This document shows positions 27,826-38,039 of a DNA stretch of 64,000 nt, piece after piece. The notes under the pieces are model-generated. The model was not told the DNA's origin and did no database searches. It saw only the letters and a program-made list of their open reading frames with translations. Each line of letters opens with the position of its first letter. Position 1 is the first letter of the stretch. The stretch is from Myxococcales bacterium (lineage in GTDB: Bacteria > Myxococcota_A > Polyangia > Polyangiales > Polyangiaceae), in assembly GCA_005777185.1 (NCBI GenBank), contig SXNL01000007.1, positions 1 to 64,000 of the forward strand. Direction: 5' to 3'. A program made the translations under genes and the position numbers.

Positions 27826-28269
27826 ATGCCGACGCTGACCGAGATCCTGACGGGCGAATCCAAGAAGAAGAGCGTCATCGCCGACTGCCTGGTCCTGATC
27901 GACGCCGAGGTCGCCGACAAGAGCGGCATCTCGGGCCTCGCCATCAAGGCCGGCTATGGCACCGTGAAGAAGATCAAGCCGGGCTTCGTGGAGCACGCCG
28001 TCGAGGATCTGCTGCCCGAGTTCGCGAAGGTGCTCGACCCGCTCTACGAGGAGGCCAAGGGCAAGGGGAAGTCGGTCAGCGACTACTTCCGCGACAACTC
28101 TGGCCGCGCGGCCGACGCGCTCCTCTCGATCACGGACGCGAAGGCCGCCCGCGCGAAGAGCGGCACCGCGAAGGGCGCGTACGACAAGCTCCGCAGCACC
28201 GCGAAGAAGAACGTCGAGGCCGCCGTCCCTCGCCTCGGCAGGCTGATCGAGAAGTACGAGGCTGGCTGA
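27826..28269 (+). CDS. Conserved hypothetical (DUF6918-like, recognised by eye)
   Basis: [54 protein letters not shown]... Confidence 0.75.
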   Translation: MPTLTEILTGESKKKSVIADCLVLIDAEVADKSGISGLAIKAGYGTVKKIKPGFVEHAVEDLLPEFAKVLDPLYEEAKGKGKSVSDYFRDNSGRAADALLSITDAKAARAKSGTAKGAYDKLRSTAKKNVEAAVPRLGRLIEKYEAG

Positions 28270-29699
28270 CGGCCCTCCGCGCGGCGCTCCTCGGGACGCT
28301 CGCTGTCGGGTTGGTCGTGGCCTGCGCGCACCGGCGGGCGGGCGGCCCTCTGCCGGTCGTCGGCTCCGCCCCGCGCGCCGCGCTCGAGTACGATGTGGTC
28401 CACGACGGCGCCGGAACGCTCGACGTCGAGGCGAGCATACCCCCCGGCTTCGCGCGACCGTTCTCGGTCGACGGGCCCGCGATCCCGTTCGTGCGCGACG
28501 TCGCCTTCGTCGAGGACGGACGGACACGCGCCGCGCCCCGCGTGGGCGGCGCGTGGGATCTCTCGAGCTGCTCCGCCGGGTGCCGCGTCCGCTACCGCGT
28601 GGCGCTCGCGGAGGCTTGCGAGACGATCGGGGACATCTCCACGGCGCAGGCCTTCCACGGGCTGCAGGAGGCGCCGCCATCGACCTGGCTGCTCGCGCCG
28701 ACCGACGCGGACGAGGCGACGCGGATCGCGTTCCGCGTACGCACACCTCCGCCGCTCGTCTTCGTTACGGGGGTCTTCCGGTCGCCGGAGGGCGGTGGCG
28801 TGCACGCGCTGACGTGGGGCGATCTCCAGACCTCGCCGTACTCCGGCTTCGGCGGCGTGCGGACACTCGAGATCCCGGTTCCGGGCGCATCGATCACGCT
28901 CGCGCTCGACGGCCCGTTCGACGTGGGCGATGGCGCGCTCGCCGGGTGGGTGAAAGCGAACGCGGAGGCGGTCGCAGGCTGGTTCGGACGCTTCCCCGTG
29001 CCGCACGCGCTCGTGATCCTCGTGTCGGGCGGAGCGGCAGACATCGACTTCGGCAAGTCCCTCTCGGGCGGCGGCGCGAGCGTCTTCCTGCGCGTGGGCG
29101 CGCGCGCCGGGCGCCAGGATCTCGCGCGCGACTGGGTGCTCGCACACGAGCTCGTGCACCTCGGTTTCCCGGCCCAGCCGAGGTACCGCGACTGGATGGA
29201 GGAGGGCCTCGCGACGTACGTGGAGCCGCTCGCGCGAGCGAAGGCGGGCCTCCTCGACGACGCGGCCGTGTGGCGCGGTTTCCTGACAGGGATGCACTTC
29301 GGGCTGCCGGAGCGCGGCGACCGCGGCCTCGACCGGACGCACACGTGGGGCCGCGTCTACTGGGGCGGCGCGCTCTTCTGGCTCGTGGCGGATCTCGAGA
29401 TCCGGCGCCGGACGGCGGGCGCGAGGTCGCTCCGTCACGCGCTGGCCGCGATCGTCGCGGCGGGAGGGAACAACGCCGTCCGCTGGGCGGCGCCGGAGGC
29501 GTGCCGGGTCGGTGACGCGGCGACGGGGACGACCGTCCTCGCGGAGATGTTCCAGGCCTGGAGCGAGGGACCGGTCGATCCGCAGCTGGATGCAGTCTAC
29601 ATGTACCTCGGCGTCGCGCTGGGCGACGGTGGCGAGGTGCTCCTCGACGACCGTGCGCCGGGCTCTGCCACGCGGCGCACCCTCACGCGGGCGCCGTAG
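28266..29699 (+). CDS. Putative zinc metallopeptidase (gluzincin-like) lipoprotein; start codon probably CTG
   Basis: [20 protein letters not shown] signal/lipobox; [32 protein letters not shown] (HELVH plus downstream E). CTG overlaps the previous stop (CTGA). Confidence 0.72.
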   Translation: MTALRAALLGTLAVGLVVACAHRRAGGPLPVVGSAPRAALEYDVVHDGAGTLDVEASIPPGFARPFSVDGPAIPFVRDVAFVEDGRTRAAPRVGGAWDLSSCSAGCRVRYRVALAEACETIGDISTAQAFHGLQEAPPSTWLLAPTDADEATRIAFRVRTPPPLVFVTGVFRSPEGGGVHALTWGDLQTSPYSGFGGVRTLEIPVPGASITLALDGPFDVGDGALAGWVKANAEAVAGWFGRFPVPHALVILVSGGAADIDFGKSLSGGGASVFLRVGARAGRQDLARDWVLAHELVHLGFPAQPRYRDWMEEGLATYVEPLARAKAGLLDDAAVWRGFLTGMHFGLPERGDRGLDRTHTWGRVYWGGALFWLVADLEIRRRTAGARSLRHALAAIVAAGGNNAVRWAAPEACRVGDAATGTTVLAEMFQAWSEGPVDPQLDAVYMYLGVALGDGGEVLLDDRAPGSATRRTLTRAP

Positions 29700-32600
29700 G
29701 CGCGGGCGCGGGCGCGGGGGGACCTCCCGGTTGCGGCGCGGACGCGCCCGCGGGCATCGGCGGTGGGCGCGGCGGGGACCGCTTCCAGAGGCCCCCCGTC
29801 CCGAACGCCGACCATCCCCACCGGAGCCAGCCGAGGAGCGCGAGCGCGATCCAGAGCGCCCACGCGAGCATCGCCGCGCGGTACACGAGGAGCGGGACGG
29901 AGACGACCCACGGCGTCGTGAGCGTCGCGGCGCTCCGATCGGAGAACCACACGAGCGACGACGCGGTGGAGCCGTTCCCCTTCACCTGCATCTCGGGCGC
30001 GCCGAGGAGACCCTCGTGGATCGCCGCGGCGAGGATGGCGAGGGCGATCGCCGTGAGCAGGACGAGCCCCATCTGTCGAAGGTCGAACACCCAGGGCCGC
30101 ATCGTGTCCGCGTTCGCGCGCGTGCGACGGTGCCCGAGCGCGAGCAACCAGCCGACGACGACAGCCCCGAGGACGATCGGGATCTGCGACAGCCCGATCG
30201 CGAGGAGCAGCCAGTCGTACCACCCGAGCGGGGTCGTCCTGACGCGCCCGAGCACGACGGCGACGACGCCCAGGATCGCCAGCAGACTCCAGAACAGGAC
30301 CACCGGGCCGACGTCGAGGCCTCCCGCGAAGAGGAGCCACCGCCCCCGAGGCACCTCGAGCCGCGTCGTCGCGTTGACGGACGGCGCGCCGAGATCGACG
30401 GGGCTCACCCGGAACAGCGGGGCGATCCCCGCGGGTTCGCGCCACGTGAGCGCGAGCGTCTGCGCGCCTGGCACGAGCGGCACGAGCACCCGGGCACCCT
30501 CCTGCCGGAGCGGCTGCGTCCTCCCGTCCACCGCGAGCGACTCGAGCGTCGCACCCGGCGGGAGCGTGATGGCGTGCTCGCCGCCGCGACTCGAGCGCAT
30601 CGCGACCGTCAGGGTCACGTCCGTCGCCCGCAGGCCCGGACGTACCGCGAGCGTCGAGTTGTCGATCGTCGACGTCTGCCCCGCGACGCCCGCGGGCCGG
30701 TCGAGCGCGACGAGCACCTCCTCGCCCGGCCACGGGCGGAAGGTCGGGACGCGGACGTTGGCGGTGGGCTGCGTGCGGACGGGCGGGATGCCCCCGAAGG
30801 ACGCGTGCCAGATCGGCCCGACGTCCACCTGCCACACCTCGGTCCACGCGGTCTGTCGCGACGCGAAGAGCCGCACGGGCGACCTCTGCTCCAGGACCGA
30901 GTGCCACGCGGCCTCGGTCACCTGTGGGCCCATGTTCACCAGCGCCTTGCCCCCCACGACGCGCACGTCGGCGGTCGTCACGTTCTCGCCGGGGAGGAGC
31001 GGGATCTCCAGCACGACGGCGGCCCCCGTGGGCGTCGTCCGGATCACCCGCGTGTCCACCTGCCAGTCGAGCCCCACCTGGAGCGTGCGCTCGACGCGCA
31101 CGAACGGGGGGAGGACGCCGGGCTGCAGCGCCGCGGCCTTGCCGCCCTCGGCTCGAATACGTGTACACTGCACGTTCTCGTCCGCGAGGTCGTCCTCGTG
31201 GATGCCCTCGACGGTCCAGTCCTGGAGATCCGCGAGCACGCGGTGTGGCCGCAGCGGGAGCGGGAGCTGGACGGTCTCGCGATCCGGGAACGCCCCGTCG
31301 AGCGTCACCTCGTGGTTGCCCTCCGGGACGAGCAGCCACAGCACCGCGCCGTCGACGCGCACCAGGCCCTTCGCGGGGTGGCCGTCGAGGAGCACCTCGC
31401 GCGGTGTCCACTGCGCGAGGGAGCCCGGCAAGGGGACCGCCGTCTCCGCCGCGGCGTCGACGGCCATGCGCACGCGGAGATCGTTGCCGCGTGTCTCGAG
31501 GGTCATGTGCGAGCTCGACGCGCAGTGCGGGGCGCACGGTGGCTTGCGCAGCAGGCGCTCGGAGAGATCGTCGAGGACCTTCGGATCGGGCTTGTCCGCG
31601 CGCGCCTCGTGGGGCGAGAGGGCGAGCCCCCCGAAGAGGAGGATCGACGCGGCGACCGTGTGCGACGCGGGCGTGGGCCCGCCCGGCGATCCCCAGCCTC
31701 CAGGCAGGCGGCGTGCGATGAACGGCAGCACGCGCAGCACCACGAAGAGGAGCAGCACGGCCCGGACGATCGCGAGCACGAGGTTCGCGCGAGGCGAGAG
31801 GAGCAAGAGGCGCATCCTCTGCGCGGCCTGGACGGGCCCGCTCCACCGGAGGTCGAGGCTCGTCCAGCTCCAGCGCGGGAGGCCGGGACCGGTCTGCACG
31901 ATCGCGGCGGGGTCGTACACCTGCGCGTTCGACTGCATGTAGCCCCGGGTCGCCAGGCTCCCGTGCTTCTTCCCCCACGCGCTCGCGACCGCGGGTGGCG
32001 ACGCGGGCTCGCGGTTGCGAGCGCGTTCGTCCTTCAGCGCCTCGGTGGCGTCCTGCTCGTGCTCGCCGCGCTTCTCGGCGCCCTGGTCGGGGGACCGCTT
32101 CGCGTTCTCCTGGTCGGTGGGCGCGTCGATCGTGTCGAGGGTGTTCTGCGCCTTCGGGTGCGCCGGTCTAGGCGCCGATTTCTCCATCGGGGCGCGCTCC
32201 TCGCCGGTCGTCGCCTCGAAGCGACCGCCGACGTCCGCGCCCTCACCGATCGCGACGTTCGGGTTTGCGAGCGCAGGGTAGATGCCCTCGCGCACGTGCT
32301 CGACGACGAAGCCGAGGGCGATCAGCGCCACCAGGATCGCGGACGCGAACCGGGTCACCGAGAAGACCGTCTTCAAGCGCCACCCCTCGGGCACCAGGCG
32401 AAAGAGCGCCTCCGAGACCAGGAGGGGGATCCACGCCCACTTCGGCGCGCCCTCCTCCGGCACCGTGAGCGCGAGGAGCACCACGGCCACGCCGCCCCAC
32501 CTCGGGCCGTAGAGGCGACCGATGGCCGCGGCGAGGACGAGCGCGAGGAAGATCTCCAGGAGCGACCAGTGCTTGAGCCACGTCCCGGACGCGTCGTCGA

Positions 32601-33990
32601 CGCCGATCGCGTGCAGGAGCCGCCACCCAGGCGGGAGGTGCAGCGTCCCGGAGACCTGGTGGAAGTCGTGCGCCCAGCCGACGGCCGGCAGGTCGGGCCC
32701 TCCGGGAATGCGGCTGTCCGCCTCGACGACGATCTGACCGTGGCGCACCTCGACGCCCGTCTTCCCCGGGTCCTGCGTGTGCGTGATGAACTGGTCCTTG
32801 CCACCTATCGCGACGCGCCCGAGGACCGAAGGCGCGCTCATGTCGATCCGCGTGTCGCGGTTCAGCGTGCCCGTCAGGGTGTCGCGCGCGGTGTAGCCGC
32901 GACCGTCGAAGTCGAGCCACAGCCTGCGGTCCAGGGTGAGCTGGTTGGGCGGCGGCTCCGCATCGCCGCGCCGCGTCTCGACCAGCTGGAGTGTATCCTG
33001 CACCTTCATCGGGTACGCGGGCAGGGTCTTCCACGCGTCGGGGAGGGTCGTCTGCTGCGGATCGATCGACACGACGCCCGCGACGGTCACGACGCGGAGA
33101 TCCGGGCGCGCCTCGAAGACCCAGACCTCCTCGCCCTCGCGCCACGGTCCGTCGGGAGGCGGCCGCGAGAGCGCGTTCACCGGTCCGTCGCTGCGGGCCG
33201 CGAGCTGCAGCGTGAACACCCCGGGCCGGGCCTGCACGCGGAGCCTTCCGTCAGGCTCCAGGCGCGCCGGGATGGGGGATTCGAGCGACGTCGGGACGAA
33301 ACCGGGCGGCAGCGCCCTGCCGGTCACGAGCTCGCGGTTCTTCCCCGACACGTGCATCTCGACGCGCGTGACGAGGGTGAGCGGGATGTCGTCGGTCACC
33401 TTGCGGTGGACCACGAGCTCCAGACGATCGCCCTCCTCGCCCGCGGCGCGCGCCTTCTGGAGCCAGACCGTGCCCGACGCGTCGCGGTTGGGCGCGGCGA
33501 TCGCTTGGCCGCGCACGGTCAGCGACAGAAGGCCGGTCTCCTGCGGCACCTTGAGGGACCCGGGAAGCGAGTCCCACGTGAACGTCCCCGTGAGCGTCGC
33601 ATCCCCGCGGGCGAGCTCGACGTGCGGCCCGTTCCTCTCGAACACGATGGCACGTGTCGCGCCGACCTGGACGCCTTCGGGCCAGCGCTTGCCGTCGCCG
33701 GGGAGCGGCACGGCGAGCCGCGGCGCGTCGACCCGCCAGCGCTGCGTGAACTTTCCGCCCTTGTCGTCGAGGACGAGGTCGAGCCGCGAGGGCCACGCAC
33801 ACCGCGTGAGGTCCGCCTTCCCCTCGAAGATGGCGCAGGTGGATCGCCCGTCGAGCGCCCAGCCCACCCACGGCTTCAGGGCATCGGGCACCCCCTTGGG
33901 ATCGAGGCGGTCCGCGCGTGCAGGAAGCGGCGCGAGGAGCGACATCATCGCGACGACGAGGAGGAGGAACCGCCGGGCGACGCGTGTCAT
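29683..33990 (-). CDS. Very large (about 1435 aa) polytopic membrane protein of unknown function
   Basis: ATG at 33990, signal peptide MTRVARRFLLLVVAMMSLLAPLPARA; alternating hydrophobic clusters and predicted soluble beta-rich segments. Confidence 0.85.
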   Translation of the reverse strand: MTRVARRFLLLVVAMMSLLAPLPARADRLDPKGVPDALKPWVGWALDGRSTCAIFEGKADLTRCAWPSRLDLVLDDKGGKFTQRWRVDAPRLAVPLPGDGKRWPEGVQVGATRAIVFERNGPHVELARGDATLTGTFTWDSLPGSLKVPQETGLLSLTVRGQAIAAPNRDASGTVWLQKARAAGEEGDRLELVVHRKVTDDIPLTLVTRVEMHVSGKNRELVTGRALPPGFVPTSLESPIPARLEPDGRLRVQARPGVFTLQLAARSDGPVNALSRPPPDGPWREGEEVWVFEARPDLRVVTVAGVVSIDPQQTTLPDAWKTLPAYPMKVQDTLQLVETRRGDAEPPPNQLTLDRRLWLDFDGRGYTARDTLTGTLNRDTRIDMSAPSVLGRVAIGGKDQFITHTQDPGKTGVEVRHGQIVVEADSRIPGGPDLPAVGWAHDFHQVSGTLHLPPGWRLLHAIGVDDASGTWLKHWSLLEIFLALVLAAAIGRLYGPRWGGVAVVLLALTVPEEGAPKWAWIPLLVSEALFRLVPEGWRLKTVFSVTRFASAILVALIALGFVVEHVREGIYPALANPNVAIGEGADVGGRFEATTGEERAPMEKSAPRPAHPKAQNTLDTIDAPTDQENAKRSPDQGAEKRGEHEQDATEALKDERARNREPASPPAVASAWGKKHGSLATRGYMQSNAQVYDPAAIVQTGPGLPRWSWTSLDLRWSGPVQAAQRMRLLLLSPRANLVLAIVRAVLLLFVVLRVLPFIARRLPGGWGSPGGPTPASHTVAASILLFGGLALSPHEARADKPDPKVLDDLSERLLRKPPCAPHCASSSHMTLETRGNDLRVRMAVDAAAETAVPLPGSLAQWTPREVLLDGHPAKGLVRVDGAVLWLLVPEGNHEVTLDGAFPDRETVQLPLPLRPHRVLADLQDWTVEGIHEDDLADENVQCTRIRAEGGKAAALQPGVLPPFVRVERTLQVGLDWQVDTRVIRTTPTGAAVVLEIPLLPGENVTTADVRVVGGKALVNMGPQVTEAAWHSVLEQRSPVRLFASRQTAWTEVWQVDVGPIWHASFGGIPPVRTQPTANVRVPTFRPWPGEEVLVALDRPAGVAGQTSTIDNSTLAVRPGLRATDVTLTVAMRSSRGGEHAITLPPGATLESLAVDGRTQPLRQEGARVLVPLVPGAQTLALTWREPAGIAPLFRVSPVDLGAPSVNATTRLEVPRGRWLLFAGGLDVGPVVLFWSLLAILGVVAVVLGRVRTTPLGWYDWLLLAIGLSQIPIVLGAVVVGWLLALGHRRTRANADTMRPWVFDLRQMGLVLLTAIALAILAAAIHEGLLGAPEMQVKGNGSTASSLVWFSDRSAATLTTPWVVSVPLLVYRAAMLAWALWIALALLGWLRWGWSAFGTGGLWKRSPPRPPPMPAGASAPQPGGPPAPAPAPTAPA

Positions 33991-34047
33991 CCACGAAGGC
34001 TCGACCAATGGACCGCGGCGGTCAAGGGGCGGTGCTACCCTCCCCGC

Positions 34048-34686
34048 GTGCTCCTTCGCTTCGCAGCGGCCCTCACCGCGCTTGCGGCGGCAAGCTGCGC
34101 CCCCACGCGCGCTCCTCCCCCCGGTCCGCCCCCGGCGGCGACCCGCGCGTCCGTCCCCGAGTATCCGCAGCGCCAGCCCCTCGCCGACGCGGCCGCGCCT
34201 CCGGACGCCGCGATCCACCCCCGGAGCGACGCGGACGCGGGCACCCCTCTGCCCAGGCGCGCCTCGAGCACGTGCCCCGAGAGCTCCAGCTGGAACGGCA
34301 AGCTCTGCCGCGGCGCGGGGTTCGACGCCTGCCCCGCGGGCATGCACATGGAGGGCGACGCGTGCCTCGCCGCGGACGCGCCCGCTCCGCCGAGGAAGCC
34401 CCCGGCGAGGAAGCCGAGCCGCGACAAGCCCGAGCCGGCGCCGGAGCCGGAAGACGACGCAGACGACGACAGCTCGAGCGTCATGGGATCCGGCACGGGC
34501 GTCTCCTCCTGCGACAGGTTCCTCCAGCGTTACGCCGCGTGCAATGCGCTGCCGGCGCAGACCAAGGACGTGCTCGACGGGCTGGCGCGCGCGTGGCGCA
34601 CCGTGGGCAGGGATCCGCGGCAGCGCGCCGCGATGCAGACCGCGTGCGCGCAGATGGAGCACACGCTTCGCTCGGCGTGCCCTTGA
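34048..34686 (+). CDS. Hypothetical lipoprotein
   Basis: GTG start; LLRFAAALTALAAASCAPTR lipobox. Confidence 0.72.
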   Translation: MLLRFAAALTALAAASCAPTRAPPPGPPPAATRASVPEYPQRQPLADAAAPPDAAIHPRSDADAGTPLPRRASSTCPESSSWNGKLCRGAGFDACPAGMHMEGDACLAADAPAPPRKPPARKPSRDKPEPAPEPEDDADDDSSSVMGSGTGVSSCDRFLQRYAACNALPAQTKDVLDGLARAWRTVGRDPRQRAAMQTACAQMEHTLRSACP

Positions 34687-34689
34687 AGG

Positions 34690-35745
34690 TCACGCGCCGT
34701 GTGGGCCTGTCTCCTCGAAGATCGCGCGGAGGAGCGGCACGCCCATTTTCCTCTCTCCGCGCGCGAGCTCCCAGACCGTCCGCTGCACGACGTCGTTCAC
34801 GGGCGTGGCGATCCCGTGCTTCTTCCCGCGAGCCGTGATCTCACCGTTCAGGTAGTCGATCGCGGGGGGACGGCCGCGCTCGATCGCGGACAGCATCGAG
34901 CTCCGCATCCTGCGGAAGCGGAGGCCCACGGCGAGCAGCAAGCTGTGCTTCGCGAAGAGGCCGGGCGAGCCCGCGGCGGCCTTCTCCTCCTCCGTGAGCG
35001 CGATCCAGTCGAGGTCGATCGTACCCGACACCTTCTCGAGCCGGATCTCCTCGGCGCGGGAGACCTCCACGACCTCGGTCATGATCTCGAGCGCCAGGCG
35101 CCTCACGAAGCGGTTCGGCATGAGCGCGCCGAGCCGGTCGCCACCGAGCGTGCCCAAGGATGAGATGGCGCAGTTGATCGCGAGCTTGCTCCAGCGCTTG
35201 CCCGCCAGGTTATCGGTGATCTCGATGGGGCCGATCGCCTCGAGCGCGCGCGACAGCGGCTCGAGGGCCGGATCGGGCGCCTTCCCGCGCGCGAGCGAGC
35301 CGAGCGTGAACCCGCCCGCCGCCGTGCGATCGTACACCCCCGGGTCGAGCATGGCGGCCCCCCACGCGACGACGCCGCCGAGGACGCGGGCGGGGCCACA
35401 GATCTCCGCGACGCGATCCTCGCAGAGGCCGTTCTGGAAGCAGACCATCCTGCCGTCGTCGGCCAGCGCGGGGAGCGCCGTCCGGGCGGCTTCCTCGACC
35501 TGGGGCGGCTGCGTCGCGAGGAGGACATAGTCGAACGCGCGCGCCGGCACGCCGACCGAGATGGCGCCGCGCACGGTACGCCCGCCCCCCTCGCCGCGGA
35601 GCACGAAGCCGTTCTTCTCGATCGCCGCGGCGATCTCCGTGTTGGTGGTGACGGCGGTGACGTCGTACCCCGTCTCGACGAGGCTCGCCGCGACGATGCC
35701 ACCGATGCCGCCGCAGCCCATGACGAGGAAGCGAGGTTCGCCCAT
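34690..35745 (-). CDS. Ketopantoate reductase-family oxidoreductase
   Basis: MGEPRFLVMGCGGIGGIVAASL (Rossmann), FQNGLCED, KLAINCAISSLGTL. Confidence 0.88.
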   Translation of the reverse strand: MGEPRFLVMGCGGIGGIVAASLVETGYDVTAVTTNTEIAAAIEKNGFVLRGEGGGRTVRGAISVGVPARAFDYVLLATQPPQVEEAARTALPALADDGRMVCFQNGLCEDRVAEICGPARVLGGVVAWGAAMLDPGVYDRTAAGGFTLGSLARGKAPDPALEPLSRALEAIGPIEITDNLAGKRWSKLAINCAISSLGTLGGDRLGALMPNRFVRRLALEIMTEVVEVSRAEEIRLEKVSGTIDLDWIALTEEEKAAAGSPGLFAKHSLLLAVGLRFRRMRSSMLSAIERGRPPAIDYLNGEITARGKKHGIATPVNDVVQRTVWELARGERKMGVPLLRAIFEETGPHGA

Positions 35746-35794
35746 GCGTGGTGGCGGTGTAGCACCAACGCGGGCGGGCTGGTACGGTGTGCCG

Positions 35795-36646
35795 ATGCTC
35801 GGGCGTGGCCTCACGGGGATCGCCGGCCGGCCCTTCGTCGATCTGGAGCCCTTCATCGACCTGACGGCCCTCGCCTCCCTCGACGACGAGATCTGCTATG
35901 CGCTCGCGCAGATCCCGACCGACTACACGGGGGGCTGCCACCGTTCGATGGGCATCATGCCCGAGGCCTTCGCCAAGGAGCCCTGGGCGGACCACGGCGA
36001 GGTCATCCGCGCGATGACCGACAGGGAGTTCCTCGTCTTCGCGTCGCTCTCCGACGCGCCGCATCTCCTCGACCCCGCGCGCCGCGCGGAGTTGACGTTC
36101 GGGGAGGAGCGTGCTGTACCGCTCTCGCGGCGCCAGATGCTGCACCTGGAGATGAAGCACGGCGTGTACTTCCCGTGGAAGGTCTACGTCGAGCTGATGC
36201 CTGGCGGCCCGTGGGAAAAGAAGAGCGATCCCGCGGGGAAGCGGTGGACGCGGGACGCCCTCGTGCACCTCCCGCGCACCGTGGAGTTCGTGCGGCGGCT
36301 CCCCTTCGCGAGCGTCGGGAGCGTGAAGCTCCTCGGCCTACGCGCCAACGATCACGGCACCGTCCACCGGGATGCGGATCCGGCCGTGAAGACGACGGTC
36401 GACCCGTTCATCACCTTCTGCCCGGGCCGCAAGAAGAGGCTGTTCCTGTGGGACGACGTGGAAGGGACGCGCACGCACATCGACGCGCGCGCTTTCTGGT
36501 TCAACGACAGCGACTACCACGGGGTCGAGGCGGATCCCTGGTTCCGCTACTCGATCCGCGTCGATGGCGCCTTCGCCGGGGGATTCCTCGAGCGAGCCCT
36601 CGGCTCGCTCAACGCCGGATCGGCAGCGACTTCGACGCGGGGTTGA
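35795..36646 (+). CDS. Putative 2-oxoglutarate/Fe(II)-dependent aspartyl/asparaginyl hydroxylase-like protein
   Basis: GTVHRDADP (HxD) ... WFNDSDYHGVEADPWFRYSIRVDG (distal H and R). Confidence 0.65.
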   Translation: MLGRGLTGIAGRPFVDLEPFIDLTALASLDDEICYALAQIPTDYTGGCHRSMGIMPEAFAKEPWADHGEVIRAMTDREFLVFASLSDAPHLLDPARRAELTFGEERAVPLSRRQMLHLEMKHGVYFPWKVYVELMPGGPWEKKSDPAGKRWTRDALVHLPRTVEFVRRLPFASVGSVKLLGLRANDHGTVHRDADPAVKTTVDPFITFCPGRKKRLFLWDDVEGTRTHIDARAFWFNDSDYHGVEADPWFRYSIRVDGAFAGGFLERALGSLNAGSAATSTRG

Positions 36647-37928
36647 AGGCTGGCATGCCGAGGCCGATCCCCGCCGCCTGCTCGCCGATGCCGACCGTGC
36701 CGGCGAACGTGGGCGTGGCCGACGCCATGTCGACGACGTGCGACAGCGCGTTCTTGCCGGCGACCTCGGCGCTCAGCCAGCCCGCGCCCGCGTTGGCGAA
36801 CGCGAGGCCGTGGAAGGTGCCGCCCGCCGGAGGCGCCACGCTGCCCGTCGGAGGCGCGTCGACCTCGCCCATCATGGCCGAGATGAACGCGGCGTCGTAG
36901 CGAAGCGCGCCTGGCCCGGTGTCCTGCGTGATCCAGAGGCTCCCGGTGGCGTCGAACGCCAGGCCGGAGGGCCGCGTGAGGCCCGTCGCGACGCCGCGCA
37001 GGAGCGCGCGCGGCGCCGGGTTCGAGGCCGTGAGCGTGGCCGCCGCATAGAGGGCCACGCCCGCCGGATCCCTGAGGCTGACGAGCAGGTTGCCGGCCGC
37101 GTCGAAGGCGACGGCACGCGGCGTCCCATCGACGCGGATCGCGCGCCGCCTCGTGGGTGTTCCGTACACCACGTCCCCGTAATGGACGACCTCGCGCGAT
37201 CCCGCCGCGCAGATCCACAGATCACCCCTCGCGTCGAACGCCATGCCCTGGGGCGTGTCGAGGTTCGTGATGGTCTTCGAGGGGACCATCACCTTGCTGG
37301 ATCCGAGCTCGTCCATCGGCACGAGGATGGCCCGGCCCTCCTTGGAGAGAGCGACCCACATGTTGCCGCGCGGATCGAACGCCACCGCGTCGGGGCTGCT
37401 GCCCTTCGGCGCCGCGAGCTCGAGGCCGGGCGCGGCGTGGCGCACGAGCTCGTCGTCGCTGAACGCCACCACGCGATCGGCCGCGGCGAGCGGCACCCAG
37501 AGGCGACCGCTCGCGGGCTCGAGCCCGAAGCGAACCTCGACCTTCGCGCCGCGCGCGGTCACGCGGGCGGGGCTCCCCACGACGACGCCGCTCCAGACCG
37601 CGTCCACGACCGCCTGCGGGACGCGCGTACGACGGTCGGCGATCCGCACGTTGTACTCGCCCTCTGGCAGGCGAGAGAGCACAGATCCCTTCCGGATGGT
37701 CGTGCTGAACTTGTTGGGCCCCGTCACGAGGATCTCGGGATCCACGCCCGGGGGGCCCTCCACCGAGATCGTCAGGGTCGGTCCCGGGTCGGCCGGTCCA
37801 CACCCCGTGGCGATCGCGCCCAGGATCAACCACGTGACGCCGAGAGCGCCAGCGCGTTGACGCGCGGTCGAGGCCGGCGTGCAGGATCTCCGGTCGGTCA
37901 GGCTCTTCTTCGGGTGCAGCTGGCTCAT
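36609..37928 (-). CDS. NHL/beta-propeller lipoprotein
   Basis: LGAIATGCGPADPG lipobox; repeated AFDPRGNMWVA / AFDARGDLWIC / AFDAAGNLLVS / AFDATGSLWIT. Confidence 0.85.
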   Translation of the reverse strand: MSQLHPKKSLTDRRSCTPASTARQRAGALGVTWLILGAIATGCGPADPGPTLTISVEGPPGVDPEILVTGPNKFSTTIRKGSVLSRLPEGEYNVRIADRRTRVPQAVVDAVWSGVVVGSPARVTARGAKVEVRFGLEPASGRLWVPLAAADRVVAFSDDELVRHAAPGLELAAPKGSSPDAVAFDPRGNMWVALSKEGRAILVPMDELGSSKVMVPSKTITNLDTPQGMAFDARGDLWICAAGSREVVHYGDVVYGTPTRRRAIRVDGTPRAVAFDAAGNLLVSLRDPAGVALYAAATLTASNPAPRALLRGVATGLTRPSGLAFDATGSLWITQDTGPGALRYDAAFISAMMGEVDAPPTGSVAPPAGGTFHGLAFANAGAGWLSAEVAGKNALSHVVDMASATPTFAGTVGIGEQAAGIGLGMPAFNPASKSLPIRR

Positions 37929-38039
37929 GCCCAGCACGCGTAGCGAGGACCGTGCCGCGCTGTCGTCAGCGCTTCGACACGCGGCGGAACGAGGACGTCC
38001 TTCGGGGAATCGCACCCCTTCGCCCCGCGAGACGAGGGC

